Counted from the first letter of the stretch, positions 52,399 to 61,968 are shown. The stretch is 64,000 nucleotides of DNA from Streptomyces sp. NRRL WC-3618 (GCF_001280005.1 NZ_LGDW01000188.1:16879-80878), one strand, 5' to 3'. Numbers and translations: made by a program. Notes: generated from the sequence alone by a model not told the origin.

Positions 52399-52743
52399 CG
52401 CCCCCTCTTCTACCCGCCGTCGCCGCCGCGCGCCAACGTATTCGGCCGGCATCGGCACCCGGCCCGCTCGGTCCGGGTGTGGTCGGACGGCGCCGCGCCA
52501 AAAGCGTTACGGGGCTCCTTTGAGCGATACGGATATCAGATGCTCTCCGTCCGTCGTCGCCCCCGGAATCCCGTATCGCGCGCTAATCGAACTGAATTCC
52601 GATTAATGGATAGAGGGTACCTAAACCGCTACCGACGTGCATCGACCGATTCCTGTCCATTAATGCCGCATATTCGGCAATTTCTTAAGTGCTCCTGGTC
52701 ACTATTGGTTGATCCTCGAAACACAGTGGGCATCTCGATCATC
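52399..52743. promoter_or_regulatory. AT-rich regulatory leader of the acyl-CoA oxidase gene
   Basis: Bases 52590-52740 are far richer in A and T than the rest of the window. They hold a perfect 9-bp inverted repeat ATTAATGGA (52602-52610) and TCCATTAAT (52656-52664), plus TAATCG (52584-52589) paired with CGATTA (52600-52605). No gene fits. It is probably a tightly regulated promoter or transferred DNA. Confidence 0.5.
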
Positions 52744-54534
52744 ATGACCACGGAGACGCGCACGCCCCATCCAGTCCTTGACCAAGACGCCATCACGAGC
52801 CTCCTCTTCAGCGACGGCGCGGACGGAACCGAAATTCACGCACGCTGGCGCACAGCGGTCTCGGACGAACTGTTCCGGTATCGGCCAGGACTCGGGGCCC
52901 AGCAGCGATGGCAACTCGCCTACGAACGGCTACGAGCCCTGAACAAACACGTCCCGTCGCCCGAAGACCTCGCCAACGACCCGCGCGCACTCGCGGCGTT
53001 GCACGAGTGGACCTGCCCCGTGGACGGCGCAACGGTCACCGTTGCCGGTATCCACTACAACCTCTTCCTCGGCAGCGTCGTCGACGACGAGGTCTCCCCG
53101 ACGCGCGACCTGACGGACTTCGCCACCATGTCCCGGCTGGGGACGTTCCTGTGCACCGAGCGCGCGCACGGCAACGACGTACCGGCGCTGGAGACCGTCG
53201 CCCGCTACGACAGGGAGCGCGACGAGTTCGTCCTGCACACCCCGCACCCCGGGGCGCAGAAATTCATGCCCAACACCAGCTCCGCCGGCGGCCCCAAGAC
53301 CGCCGTGGTCGCCGCCCGCCTGATCGTCGACGACAAGTTCCTGGGCTCCTTCCTCTTCCTCACCCCGCTGAGCGACGAGTTCGGCACCCTGCCCGGCATC
53401 ACGGTCACCCTGCTGCCGGAGCGCGTCGGCACCTCGGTCGACCACTGCGCCACGAACTTCGACAACGTACGGCTGCCCCGCACCGCCCTCATCCAGGGCG
53501 CCCACGGTCAACTCCTGCCCGACGGAACCCTCGACAGCTCCGTCGGCAGCCCGCGCAAACGGTTCATCCACGCCATCAGCCGTGTCGTGGCGGGCAAGCT
53601 GTGCATGAGCGGCAGCGGGCTCGGGGTGGCCCGTACGGCACTCGCGATCGCCGTCCGGTACTCGTACACCCGGCACATATCCGGGCCCGTCGCCGGACAG
53701 CGCGTCCCGCTCGCCGCCCACCGCACCCACCACACCCGCCTCCTCGACCACACCGCCACCGCCTACGCCATGACCTTCCTGCACCGGGCGGCCACCGAAC
53801 GCTGGGTCACCCACACGCCCGAGGACCGCGACGCCGCCGAGCGGCTGGTCGCCGTCACCAAGGGGTGGGTCACCTGGCGGGCCCGGGAGATCGCGGCCGA
53901 GAGCCGGGAACGGTGCGGCGCCCGGGGGCTGTTCGTCGAGAACGGGCTCGCCGCCATGGCCGGTGACATGGACGGTGCGATCACCGCCGAGGGCGACAAC
54001 GTGGCCATCTGGTGCAAGGCCGGCGCCGAGCTGATCTTCGGTCACGAACTCGCGCCGGAACCCGTCCGGCCCACCGGCGACGAGCCGTTGACCGACCCCG
54101 GGCTGCTGCGCCGCGCCCTCACCACCGCCGAGCGCTACTGGCACCAGGCCGCCCGTCGCGATCTGCGGCGCGAGGGCAGCGGCGACAGCCTCGGCCGCTG
54201 GAACAACGCCTCCGACGCCGCCCTCAACCTCGTGGAGGCGTACACGGTGGGCCAGGCGGCGGACGCGCTGCTCGCCGCGTGCGCCCGAGTGCCCGACCCG
54301 ATCACACGCGCTGTCCTGGAGGACCTGACCGCGCTCTTCCTCCTCCGTCAGGTCGACGCCCGCAGCGGCCTGCTTCTCGTCGAACAGGCCCTCACCGTCG
54401 ACCAGGTACGCGCCCTGCCGGAGACCCTGCACGCCCTCACGACCCGGCTGGCCCCGCACCTCAGCAGCCTGACCGAGGCCTTCGACGTCCCGGAAGAGCA
54501 CCTGTCGTCGCTACCGATGCTGAACGGCGCCTGA
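52744..54534 (+). CDS. acyl-CoA oxidase/dehydrogenase-like flavoenzyme
   Basis: The 596-residue protein resembles acyl-CoA oxidases (about 600 residues, longer than dehydrogenases): YDRERDEFVLHTPHPGAQKF, NTSSAGGPKTAVVAARLIV, LPGITVTLLPERVGTSVDH, the flavin-domain RVVAGKLCMSGSGLGVARTA and a C-terminal oxidase extension. It should oxidise acyl-CoA at C2-C3 using FAD and oxygen. Such a stand-alone Aco enzyme is needed for avenolide synthesis in S. avermitilis (established for that organism); no butenolide partner genes are nearby here, so that role is only possible. ATG 52744 follows ATCATC without a strong Shine-Dalgarno. Confidence 0.82.
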   Translation: MTTETRTPHPVLDQDAITSLLFSDGADGTEIHARWRTAVSDELFRYRPGLGAQQRWQLAYERLRALNKHVPSPEDLANDPRALAALHEWTCPVDGATVTVAGIHYNLFLGSVVDDEVSPTRDLTDFATMSRLGTFLCTERAHGNDVPALETVARYDRERDEFVLHTPHPGAQKFMPNTSSAGGPKTAVVAARLIVDDKFLGSFLFLTPLSDEFGTLPGITVTLLPERVGTSVDHCATNFDNVRLPRTALIQGAHGQLLPDGTLDSSVGSPRKRFIHAISRVVAGKLCMSGSGLGVARTALAIAVRYSYTRHISGPVAGQRVPLAAHRTHHTRLLDHTATAYAMTFLHRAATERWVTHTPEDRDAAERLVAVTKGWVTWRAREIAAESRERCGARGLFVENGLAAMAGDMDGAITAEGDNVAIWCKAGAELIFGHELAPEPVRPTGDEPLTDPGLLRRALTTAERYWHQAARRDLRREGSGDSLGRWNNASDAALNLVEAYTVGQAADALLAACARVPDPITRAVLEDLTALFLLRQVDARSGLLLVEQALTVDQVRALPETLHALTTRLAPHLSSLTEAFDVPEEHLSSLPMLNGA

Positions 54535-54849
54535 CCTTGACCCGCGCTTCCTGTGAACTGGAACGGGGCGATTCCTGACCCCAGTATGACGCGTGCATGA
54601 TATTCGGTTGAGGTGTCCGACGACGTGCCGGGCGTGTGGGGGGACGCACGCCCGGCACGTCCGCGAACAGGTCGGTACGGCCGCTCCCGCGGTCGGCCCG
54701 CTGCGGCACCCCGTCCAGCCCCGCGCTCACCAGGGCCACCACGAGGCGTGTGATGTCACCGAAGGCCGGCGGGCCAGTGTTCCGGCCCCCGGCCTACGTA
54801 CTGCTCCACCCCGCCCTCCGGGCGGACAGCGGAAAGGTGACGGCAGGCC
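54535..54849. other. intergenic region after acyl-CoA oxidase
   Basis: The region carries a strong terminator hairpin (54622-54661) and otherwise only short frames with no family features. The barstar gene ends at its right side on the other strand. Confidence 0.55.
54622..54661 (+). terminator. strong terminator of the acyl-CoA oxidase gene
   Basis: GACGTGCCGGGCGTG-N10-CACGCCCGGCACGTC is a perfect 15-bp stem 87 bases after the stop codon. It can serve both strands. Confidence 0.85.
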
Positions 54850-55302
54850 TTAGTGGTCTGCCGTAAACGGTGGGAACCCGGCTTCCGTCATGCGCTCGGT
54901 CACCTGGGGTAGACGGTCGGGCGCGGCGTCGAGAAGCAGCAGCAGCCCGGGATCGTCGCTGTCCGGGCCGACGCTGTTGCTCAGAATGCCGAGGAGGATG
55001 GCCAGAGCCATCGGAGGTTCGTCGCAGAGGAGCTCGTCCGCCTCGTGGACGAGGACCGCCAGCGCCGGTTCGGGTTGTTCCGAGGCCGCCTTGTCGTGGC
55101 GCGCTCTCATCATCACGTCCCTGAGACAGTCGTTGAAGGCGTCCCAGTTGTGGCTGAAGTAGTCCGGGAAGTTGAGCGAGGCCGCCCATTCGGCGAACAT
55201 GCCCTGACTGGTGCGGCAACGGGAGCCGTGTACGGCCCTGAGCGTCGAACTGGACGGCACGTGTTCCGCCAGTGGTCGGATCCAGACTGCCGTGTTGGTC
55301 AT
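54850..55302 (-). CDS. barstar family ribonuclease inhibitor
   Basis: The 150-residue protein carries the barstar core NFPDYFSHNWDAFNDCL. Here Asp54 and Asp58 correspond to barnase-binding Asp35 and Asp39 of B. amyloliquefaciens barstar (NLDALWDCL). A following acidic loop and strands (VLVHEADELL, LLLLLDAAPD) complete the alpha/beta fold. It is cytoplasmic. It follows the secreted RNase gene on the same strand, so it protects the producer from the enzyme before export. GGAG precedes the ATG at 55302. Confidence 0.85.
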   Translation of the reverse strand: MTNTAVWIRPLAEHVPSSSTLRAVHGSRCRTSQGMFAEWAASLNFPDYFSHNWDAFNDCLRDVMMRARHDKAASEQPEPALAVLVHEADELLCDEPPMALAILLGILSNSVGPDSDDPGLLLLLDAAPDRLPQVTERMTEAGFPPFTADH

Positions 55303-55334
55303 CCCATCATCTCCATGTGGTGCGGCGGAGCGGC

Positions 55335-55363
55335 GCGGCGGAAACGGGGAGTGTTTCCGCCGC
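55335..55363 (-). terminator. hairpin between RNase and barstar genes
   Basis: GCGGCGGAAAC-N7-GTTTCCGCCGC forms a perfect 11-bp stem in the 94-base gap between the toxin-like RNase gene and barstar. It may end or attenuate transcription, or protect one part of the mRNA from decay. Confidence 0.7.
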
Positions 55364-55396
55364 ACCGCACCTGTTGTACCGGACTGGCCGGGGTGT

Positions 55397-56056
55397 CTAG
55401 AACCGGCCCAGGAAGTAGAACGTGTTGTAGTGGTCGAACGTGGCGTAGACGTTGCCGGTGTTGGGGTTGCGGACCAGTCGATGTTGGCCGCGCCCCCCGG
55501 AGGGGTTCGTGTGGCTGTACATGTGTATGTCGTACTCCACGTAGGGGGAGAGACGGGTGTTGTTCGGGAGAGTGCTCCAAGCCTGGTTGGGGCTTGCGCC
55601 CCGCGCCCTCTCCTGGCGCGTGAGCGTGCCGTTGTAGTCGTTGAAGATGCCGCCGTAGTAGATGAACCGGTCCGCGCTGTAGTTCGGCTCGAAGTACGCG
55701 TACCACGTGCCTCCGTAGGCCTGGGCGGGCCACCCGTGACCCCACTGCGGGCTGAGGTCGCGCCAACCGAACGTGCTGTGGTTCCAGTCGATGTTGTAGT
55801 TCGCCCAGAACGCCGCCGAGCTGTTGGCGTCCTGCCACATCCCCGGGTTTATGTTTGCCCCTGCCGGGACCTGCTGCTGCCAGCAGGTCTGCGGGCAGTA
55901 GACCGTCTGCGGCGGGGTGGCGGACGCGGTCCCGATGGTGCCGCCCAGGAGGGCGAACGCCATGCCTGCGACGGCCAGGGCGCGGCCGAGTCTCCGGGGC
56001 CGGGGCTTCTTCTGGAGTGCCGCAGAGGGTGCGGATGTCTGATCGGTGGAAAGCAT
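55397..56056 (-). CDS. secreted guanyl-type ribonuclease (RNase Sa/barnase superfamily)
   Basis: The 219-residue precursor has a signal peptide (RRLGRALAVAGMAFALLGGT, ending ATASA-like near residue 47) and two cysteines just after it (VYCPQTCW). The C-terminal 100 residues follow RNase Sa: FIYYGGIFNDYNG, then VEYDI with Glu174, GGRGQHRLV with Arg189 and Arg193, and FDHYNTF with His209, corresponding to Glu54, Arg65, Arg69 and His85. The 70-residue Trp/Gly-rich insertion between signal and nuclease is unusual. It is paired with the barstar gene downstream. Confidence 0.85.
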   Translation of the reverse strand: MLSTDQTSAPSAALQKKPRPRRLGRALAVAGMAFALLGGTIGTASATPPQTVYCPQTCWQQQVPAGANINPGMWQDANSSAAFWANYNIDWNHSTFGWRDLSPQWGHGWPAQAYGGTWYAYFEPNYSADRFIYYGGIFNDYNGTLTRQERARGASPNQAWSTLPNNTRLSPYVEYDIHMYSHTNPSGGRGQHRLVRNPNTGNVYATFDHYNTFYFLGRF

Positions 56057-56521
56057 CTCAGGTACCTCGCATCGGTCCGGTGTCTCCGAGGCCATGTGGC
56101 TCGGTCGACCACAAGGAGCAGGTCGTGGGGGACGACAGTCCGACGGTCGTCTTCGAGGCCGGCCGTTCCTTGTGTGTGGACCCGATACTGGGCGCTGAGT
56201 GCGATCAGAATCTTGTGTAGTTCTACCCAATTCGGCAGAACTGGGTAGCGCATGGGTACGGTTGGGTGTGGGTGTGGGTGTGGGTGTGGGTGTGGGTGTG
56301 GGTGTGGTGCAGGCAGCCCCCGGCACCGGAGCGGCCGCACCGTGCTCGACGAACGGGCCCGCACCCGCCCCTACCGCACAGGGACCGGACGACGCGGAGA
56401 GGTTCCCCGGTGGCTGCGCGCCTGTGGTCGCCACGGGGGTCACACGCGCCGAACGGCCGACCACCCGCCGGCCGCGTCCCCGACCTCATGGGGCAGGCGG
56501 GAATGTGACGACAGGGCCTGG
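56057..56521. other. RNase promoter region with hexamer array
   Basis: This 465-base stretch between the RNase start and the PLDc_N-like gene holds no supported gene. It contains seven GGGTGT hexamers (56264-56305) and ordinary high-GC sequence. Confidence 0.55.
56264..56305. repeat. (GGGTGT)7 hexamer array
   Basis: Seven perfect head-to-tail GGGTGT copies lie about 210 bases upstream of the RNase start. Runs of GGG every six bases can form a G-quadruplex on the plus strand. Copy number is likely to vary by slippage. Confidence 0.95.
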
Positions 56522-56911
56522 CTAGTCCTTGGGATCCTCGCCGCTCTCACGGCGCTTCAGCTCCTCCTCGCGGCGGCGCAAGTCGGCCTCCCAGTCGCGC
56601 AGATGGGCGTCGTCGTCCGCCACGGAATCCGAGGCCCCGGACTCCTCGTCCTTGAGGGACATCAGGAACTCCGGGTTGTCGTCCGGGGCGATCCACTGGC
56701 CGCCCGAAGAGCCGCCGATGCGCTGCGAGGTGGCGCGGTCGCGGCCGATGATCAGCCAGGAGACGGAGCCGACCAGCGGGAACAGGAGGATGAGGATGGC
56801 CCACAGAGGCTTGGGCATGAAGCGGACGTCCGTCTCCTGCGTGGTGACGCAGTCGATGAACGCGTAGATGCTCAGCGCCAGAGGCACCAGGATCAACAGC
56901 ACCCGCAGCAT
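56522..56911 (-). CDS. PLDc_N (two-helix) membrane protein
   Basis: This 129-residue protein has two membrane helices ([18 protein letters not shown] and [22 protein letters not shown]) with the PLDc_N motif WLIIGRDR, then a cytoplasmic charged coiled tail ([20 protein letters not shown]). Such proteins resemble the N-terminus of cardiolipin synthases but lack the catalytic domains. AAGGGGA precedes the ATG. It is divergent from the menaquinone genes. Confidence 0.85.
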   Translation of the reverse strand: MLRVLLILVPLALSIYAFIDCVTTQETDVRFMPKPLWAILILLFPLVGSVSWLIIGRDRATSQRIGGSSGGQWIAPDDNPEFLMSLKDEESGASDSVADDDAHLRDWEADLRRREEELKRRESGEDPKD

Positions 56912-57034
56912 GTATTCGGTCCCCTTGAGTCGCCGTCCGGATCCGCTGCCCGGAGTCGCTGTCCGGGCGCTACGACGGTCGCGTCCCAGCCCCGCTGACA
57001 GGTCCAGGGTAGTGCGTGACGGATACTGGAACGC

Positions 57035-58492
57035 ATGGCTTACGACGATCTTCGCTCCCTGCTCAGGGCGCTGGAGCGCGAGGGCGACCTCAAGCGCATC
57101 AAGGCCGAGGTGGACCCGTACCTGGAGGTCGGGGAGATCGTCGACCGGGTACAGAAGGCGGGCGGACCCGCGCTGCTCTTCGAGAACGTGCGCGGGTCGG
57201 CGATGCCGCTGGCGATGAACGTGTTCGGCACCGACCGGCGGCTGCTCAAGTCGCTCGGGCTGACGTCGTACGCGGAGATCAGCGACCGGATCGGCGGCCT
57301 GCTGAAGCCCGAGCTGCCGCAGGGGTTCGTGGGCGTGCGCGAGGCCTTCGGCAAGCTCGGCTCGATGGTCCACGTACCGCCGAAGAAGGTGAAGTCGGAC
57401 AACGCGCCCGTGCAGGAAGTCGTCCTCAAGGGCGACGAGGTCGACCTCGACAGCCTCCCGGCCCTCTTCACCTGGCCCGAGGACGGCGGCTCCTTCTTCA
57501 ACCTGGGGCTGACGCACACCAAGGACCCGGAGAGCGGGATCCGCAACCTCGGGCTGTACCGGCTCCAGCGGCACGACAAGCGCACCATCGGCATGCACTG
57601 GCAGATCCACAAGGACAGCCGCAACCACTACCAGGTGGCCGCCCGTAAGGGTGAGCGGCTGCCGGTCGCCATCGCCTTCGGCTGCCCGCCCGCCGTCACC
57701 TACGCGTCCACCGCCCCCCTCCCCGGTGACATCGACGAATACCTGTTCGCCGGGTTCATCGCGGGCAAGCGGATCGAGATGGTCGACTGCAAGACGGTGC
57801 CGCTCCAGGTGCCGGCGCAGGCGGAAGTGGTGCTGGAAGGCTGGCTGGAGCCCGGCGAGATGCTTCCCGAGGGCCCCTTCGGCGACCACACGGGCTTCTA
57901 CACCCCGCAGGAGCCGTTCCCCGCGCTCACCATCGACTGTATGACGATGCGGCGGCGCCCGCTGCTCCAGTCGATCGTCGTGGGCAGGCCGCCCACGGAG
58001 GACGGCCCGCTGGGCCGCGCGACGGAGAGGTTCTTCCTCCCCCTTCTCAAGATCATCGTCCCGGACATCGTGGACTACCACCTCCCCGAGGCCGGCGGCT
58101 TCCACAACTGCGCGATCGTCGCTATCGACAAGAAGTACCCCAAGCACGCGCAGAAGGTGATGCACGCGGTCTGGGGCGCCCACATGATGTCCCTGACCAA
58201 GCTGATCGTGGTCGTCGACGCGGACTGCGACGTCCACGACCTGCACGAGGTCGCCTGGCGGGCCTTCGGCAACACGGACTACTCCCGCGACCTCACCGTG
58301 GTCGAAGGCCCCGTCGACCATCTCGACCACGCCTCCTACCAGCAGTTCTGGGGCGGCAAGGCGGGCATCGACGCGACGCGGAAGTGGCCCGAGGAGGGGT
58401 ACACGCGAGACGGCGGCTGGCCGGAGATGGTGGTGTCCGACCCCGACACGGCCGCGAAAGTCGACAGACGCTGGAAGGAATACGGCCTGTGA
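57035..58492 (+). CDS. mqnL: UbiD-family decarboxylase of menaquinone synthesis
   Basis: The 485-residue UbiD enzyme (prenyl-FMN dependent) shows [40 protein letters not shown] and [19 protein letters not shown] with the conserved Glu/Asp/His network. It decarboxylates the naphthoate ring in late futalosine menaquinone synthesis. It forms an operon with mqnP (GTGA overlap) and UbiX, the partner that makes prenyl-FMN. The name mqnL is from memory of the Streptomyces pathway. Confidence 0.88.
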   Translation: MAYDDLRSLLRALEREGDLKRIKAEVDPYLEVGEIVDRVQKAGGPALLFENVRGSAMPLAMNVFGTDRRLLKSLGLTSYAEISDRIGGLLKPELPQGFVGVREAFGKLGSMVHVPPKKVKSDNAPVQEVVLKGDEVDLDSLPALFTWPEDGGSFFNLGLTHTKDPESGIRNLGLYRLQRHDKRTIGMHWQIHKDSRNHYQVAARKGERLPVAIAFGCPPAVTYASTAPLPGDIDEYLFAGFIAGKRIEMVDCKTVPLQVPAQAEVVLEGWLEPGEMLPEGPFGDHTGFYTPQEPFPALTIDCMTMRRRPLLQSIVVGRPPTEDGPLGRATERFFLPLLKIIVPDIVDYHLPEAGGFHNCAIVAIDKKYPKHAQKVMHAVWGAHMMSLTKLIVVVDADCDVHDLHEVAWRAFGNTDYSRDLTVVEGPVDHLDHASYQQFWGGKAGIDATRKWPEEGYTRDGGWPEMVVSDPDTAAKVDRRWKEYGL

Positions 58493-59397
58493 GTTCCGCC
58501 TCCGCATCCGCCGCACTGCCGCAGCCGGGCCGCACCAGGGCCTTCCTGCGCCTCGTCATGATCGAGCACTCGATCTTCGCGCTGCCCTTCGCCTACATCG
58601 CGGCGCTGACGGCGATGTTCCAGATGGACCGGAACATCCACTGGAGCCGGCTGCTCCTGGTCACCGTCTGCATGGTCGGCCTGCGGACGTTCGCCATGGC
58701 CGTCAACCGGATCATCGACCGCGAGATCGACGCCCGAAACCCGCGCACGGCCCACCGTGAACTGGTCACGGGCGCCATGTCGGTGAAGCACGCCTGGACC
58801 GGCGCCCTGGTCGCCGTCGTCGTCTTCCTCGGCTCGGCGGCCCTGCTGAACCCCCTGTGCCTGGCCCTCGCCCCCGTCGCGGTGATCCCGATGGTGGTGT
58901 ACCCGTACGGCAAACGGTTCACGAACTTCCCCCAGGCCATCCTGGGCCTCGCCCAGGCCATGGGACCGGTCGGCGGCTGGCTGGCGATCACGGGGGAGTG
59001 GTCCTGGGACGCGGTCATCCTGGGGCTCGCGGTCGGCATCTGGATCGGCGGCTTCGACCTCATCTACGCCTGTCAGGACGTCGAGACGGACCGCGAGACC
59101 GGCGTGCTGTCGGTTCCGGCGCGCTTCGGCATCCCGGCGGCGGTGTGGGGCGCCCGGGTCTGCCACACCCTGACGACGGCGCTGCTCGTCTGGTACGCGC
59201 TGGCCACGGACGCCGGGGCGTTCCTCTGGCTGGGACTCGTCGTCGTGGCGGGGGCGTTCGTGTACGAGCACAGGATCGTGCGGCCGCACGATCTGTCGCG
59301 GCTCAACAGGGCGTTCTTCAGCGTCAACGGGTTCATCGGGATCGCTCTTTTCGGGTGCGCGCTGCTCGATCTGCTCGTCCGTGGGCTCACGGTCTGA
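58489..59397 (+). CDS. mqnP: UbiA-family prenyltransferase of menaquinone synthesis
   Basis: This 302-residue polytopic enzyme has the first Asp motif [19 protein letters not shown] and a second at [16 protein letters not shown]. It attaches the polyprenyl chain to dihydroxynaphthoate in the membrane. The GTG start overlaps the stop of the UbiD gene. The position between UbiD, UbiX and mqnE matches the Streptomyces menaquinone locus. Confidence 0.9.
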   Translation: MSSASASAALPQPGRTRAFLRLVMIEHSIFALPFAYIAALTAMFQMDRNIHWSRLLLVTVCMVGLRTFAMAVNRIIDREIDARNPRTAHRELVTGAMSVKHAWTGALVAVVVFLGSAALLNPLCLALAPVAVIPMVVYPYGKRFTNFPQAILGLAQAMGPVGGWLAITGEWSWDAVILGLAVGIWIGGFDLIYACQDVETDRETGVLSVPARFGIPAAVWGARVCHTLTTALLVWYALATDAGAFLWLGLVVVAGAFVYEHRIVRPHDLSRLNRAFFSVNGFIGIALFGCALLDLLVRGLTV

Positions 59398-59432
59398 ATT
59401 CCCATCGGGGTCACCGCCGGTAGGCTCAGGGT

Positions 59433-60140
59433 GTGAACGCAGGAGAAACGCAGCGCACGCCTTGGATCGTGGGGGTGTCCGGAGCATCGGGGACGCCGTA
59501 TGCGGCTGCTGTGCTGCGCGCGCTGCTCGGGGCGGGTCAGGCCGTCGATCTGATCGTCAGCCGCGCCTCGCGGCTCACGTTGCTCGACGAGACCGGGATC
59601 CCCTTCCGCGACGCCCACTGGCAGGACGACCTGCGGGAATGGCTGTCCCGGGGCGCCGACGGCAAGCCCGGCACGTTCGCCGTGGACATCGACGGCGTAC
59701 GGCACTGGAGCGCCGGGGACCTGGCGGCCGGGCCGTCCTCCGGGTCGTACGCCACCAAGGGGATGCTGATCGTGCCCGCCTCCACGGCCTGCGTGGCCGG
59801 GGTCGCGCTGGGGCTGTCGAAGGACCTGTTGCAGCGAGCGGCCAGTGTGACCCTCAAGGAACGGCGCCCGCTGGTCGTCGCCGTACGCGAGTCCCCGTTG
59901 AACGGGCAGACACTGCGGCACCTGGTGACCCTGGACGACGCCGGCGCGAGCGTCGTACCGGCCTCGCCCGCCTTCTACTCCGGCGCCACCCACATCCAGG
60001 ACCTCGTGGACTTCGTCGCCGGGCGGGTCCTCGACGCGGCGGGCGTCCCGCACGCGCTGTACACCCGCTGGGAGGGCGAACTCGGCGGCGGGCCCGGGAC
60101 TCCCCGCGTTCCCCGTACGTCCCGTACTGATAACGACTGA
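59433..60140 (+). CDS. ubiX: UbiX-family flavin prenyltransferase
   Basis: The 235-residue UbiX protein has the flavin-binding WIVGVSGASGTPYAAAVLRA, the VSRASRLTLLDE Ser loop, SGSYATKGMLIVPASTACV and KERRPLVVAVRESPL. It makes prenyl-FMN for the neighbouring UbiD decarboxylase. The start is GTG 59433, 35 bases after mqnP. In the mqn naming it would be mqnM. Confidence 0.9.
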   Translation: MNAGETQRTPWIVGVSGASGTPYAAAVLRALLGAGQAVDLIVSRASRLTLLDETGIPFRDAHWQDDLREWLSRGADGKPGTFAVDIDGVRHWSAGDLAAGPSSGSYATKGMLIVPASTACVAGVALGLSKDLLQRAASVTLKERRPLVVAVRESPLNGQTLRHLVTLDDAGASVVPASPAFYSGATHIQDLVDFVAGRVLDAAGVPHALYTRWEGELGGGPGTPRVPRTSRTDND

Positions 60141-60251
60141 GCCGGTGTACGTATCAGCGACTGGCAGTACCGCTCATCACCTTCAGCAAGCGCAACCCGC
60201 AACCCTCAGCAAGTTTCAGCTTCAGGATTCTTCATCGGAAGGCTCGATCGC

Positions 60252-60707
60252 ATGGACGCCGTGGACAGGCAGCTCATCCAGGCCCTGAGAGAGAACGGCA
60301 GGGCCTCCTACGCCGAGCTGGGGCGCCTCGTCGGTCTGTCGGGACCCAGCGTCACCGACCGCATCAACCGGCTGGAGACGGCCGGTGTCATCACCGGGTA
60401 CCGCGCCACCGTCGACGCCGCCTCGCTCGGCCTCGGTGTGACCGCGCTCATCGGCATCTCGCTCTCCGACGCGGCCGACCACGAGGACGTGGCGCGTCGG
60501 CTGCGCGACCTCGGCGAGATCGAGGACTGCTGGTTCATCGCGGGCGACGACTCGTTCATGCTCAAGGTGCGGGCGAGTGACGTCGACGGGCTGGAGAAGA
60601 TCATCCGTCGGCTCAGCGGGACGCAGGGCGTCTCCAGGACCCGTACGACCATCGTGCTCTCCACGAAGTGGGAGAACAGGGTCGGTGAGCTGCCCGAGGA
60701 GCAGTAG
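60252..60707 (+). CDS. Lrp/AsnC family regulator
   Basis: The 151-residue protein has an N-terminal AsnC-type HTH (NGRASYAELGRLVGLSGPSVTDRI) and a ligand-binding RAM domain (ITGYRATVDAASLG to TRTTIVLSTKWEN). It lies inside the menaquinone group, 111 bases after UbiX and 92 bases before mqnE, so it may control the pathway in response to an amino acid or related ligand; this is inference. Confidence 0.93.
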   Translation: MDAVDRQLIQALRENGRASYAELGRLVGLSGPSVTDRINRLETAGVITGYRATVDAASLGLGVTALIGISLSDAADHEDVARRLRDLGEIEDCWFIAGDDSFMLKVRASDVDGLEKIIRRLSGTQGVSRTRTTIVLSTKWENRVGELPEEQ

Positions 60708-60720
60708 GGGCGGGGGCGTA

Positions 60721-60765
60721 GGTTTACGAGGCCGCGGTTCACGAGACCGCGGTTCACGAGGCTGC
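60721..60765 (+). repeat. 15-bp imperfect repeat x3
   Basis: Three head-to-tail copies of GGTTYACGAGRCCGC (last copy GGTTCACGAGGCTGC) lie between the Lrp gene and mqnE, just before the mqnE ribosome binding site. Confidence 0.9.
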
Positions 60766-60798
60766 ACGAAGGCTGTCTAGGAGAGGGCTGAGCGAGGA

Positions 60799-61968
60799 AT
60801 GAGCATGGACGTCGGGCTCAAGCGCGAGCTGGAAGAGAAGGTCAGGGCCGGTGAGCGGCTGACCCGTGAGGACGGCATCGCGCTGTACGAGTCGGACGAC
60901 CTGGCCTGGCTCGGCGGGCTGGCGCACGAGGTGCGGACCCGTAAGAACGGTGACGTCGTCCACTTCAACGTCAACCGGCACCTCAACATGACCAACGTGT
61001 GCACCGCCTCGTGCGCCTACTGCTCGTTCCAGCGCAAGCCGGGCGAGAAGGACGCGTACACGATGCGCATCGAGGAGGCGGTCAAGCTCGCCAAGGCGAT
61101 GGAGGGCGAGAACCTCACCGAGCTGCACATCGTCAACGGCCTGCACCCGAGCCTCCCGTGGCGCTACTACCCGCGCTCCCTGCGGGAGTTGAAGGCCGCC
61201 CTGCCGGATGTCTCCCTCAAGGCGTTCACCGCGACGGAGATCCACCACTTCGAGACGATCAGCGGGCTGTCGGCGTCCGAGATCCTCGACGAGCTGATCG
61301 ACGCGGGTCTGGAGTCCCTGACCGGCGGCGGCGCCGAGATCTTCGACTGGGAGGTCCGCGAGCACATCGTCGACCACCGGACGCACTGGGAGGACTGGTC
61401 GCGCATCCACCGCCTCGCGCACGAGAAGGGTCTCAAGACCCCGTGCACGATGCTGTACGGCCACATCGAGGAGCCCCGGCACCGGGTGGACCACGTCCTG
61501 CGGCTGCGTGAGCTCCAGGACGAGACGAACGGCTTCCAGGTCTTCATCCCGCTGCGCTACCAGCACGACTTCGTCGACATGAAGGACGGCAAGGTCAGGA
61601 ACCGCCTCCAGGCGCGTACCCAGATGGCGACGGGCGCCGAGGCCCTGAAGACCTTCGCGGTCTCCCGGCTGCTCTTCGACAACGTCCCGCACGTCAAGGT
61701 CTTCTGGGTCATGCACGGCGTCCAGACCGCCCAGCTCGCCCTCCAGCACGGCGCCGACGACATGGACGGCTCGGTCGTCGAGTACAAGATCACCCACGAC
61801 GCCGACAACTACGGCACCCCCAACAAACTCACCCGCGACGACCTGCTCGACCTGATCCGGGACGCCGGATTCCGGCCGGTGGAGCGCAACACGCGGTACG
61901 AGATCATCCGCGAGTACGAGGGCCCGGACCCGGCGCGCCGGGACTCGCCGCAGGCGATGCGGGTGTGA
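60799..61968 (+). CDS. mqnE: aminofutalosine synthase MqnE (radical SAM)
   Basis: The 389-residue enzyme has the radical SAM 4Fe-4S motif TNVCTASCAYCSF (Cys68, Cys72, Cys75) and the MqnE regions HFNVNRHLNM, HIVNGLHPSLPWRYY, LTGGGAEIFDWEVREH and DNYGTPNKLTRDDL. It joins dehydro-adenosine and chorismate-derived product to give aminofutalosine, the first committed radical step of the futalosine route. GAGCGAGGA precedes the ATG. It confirms that this organism uses the futalosine pathway. Confidence 0.95.
   Translation: MSMDVGLKRELEEKVRAGERLTREDGIALYESDDLAWLGGLAHEVRTRKNGDVVHFNVNRHLNMTNVCTASCAYCSFQRKPGEKDAYTMRIEEAVKLAKAMEGENLTELHIVNGLHPSLPWRYYPRSLRELKAALPDVSLKAFTATEIHHFETISGLSASEILDELIDAGLESLTGGGAEIFDWEVREHIVDHRTHWEDWSRIHRLAHEKGLKTPCTMLYGHIEEPRHRVDHVLRLRELQDETNGFQVFIPLRYQHDFVDMKDGKVRNRLQARTQMATGAEALKTFAVSRLLFDNVPHVKVFWVMHGVQTAQLALQHGADDMDGSVVEYKITHDADNYGTPNKLTRDDLLDLIRDAGFRPVERNTRYEIIREYEGPDPARRDSPQAMRV

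Noticed and set aside
51973..52743. upstream extension of the acyl-CoA oxidase to 853 residues
   Set aside because: The extension is antisense to the small paralogue gene and crosses the AT-rich leader; family length fits ATG 52744.
56912..58516. upstream extension of the PLDc_N protein to 664 residues
   Set aside because: The extension is antisense to the UbiD gene and shows no protein family; the ATG at 56911 has a ribosome binding site.
60721..60765. CRISPR-like repeats
   Set aside because: Three adjoining 15-bp imperfect copies without spacers and without cas genes; simple tandem repeat.
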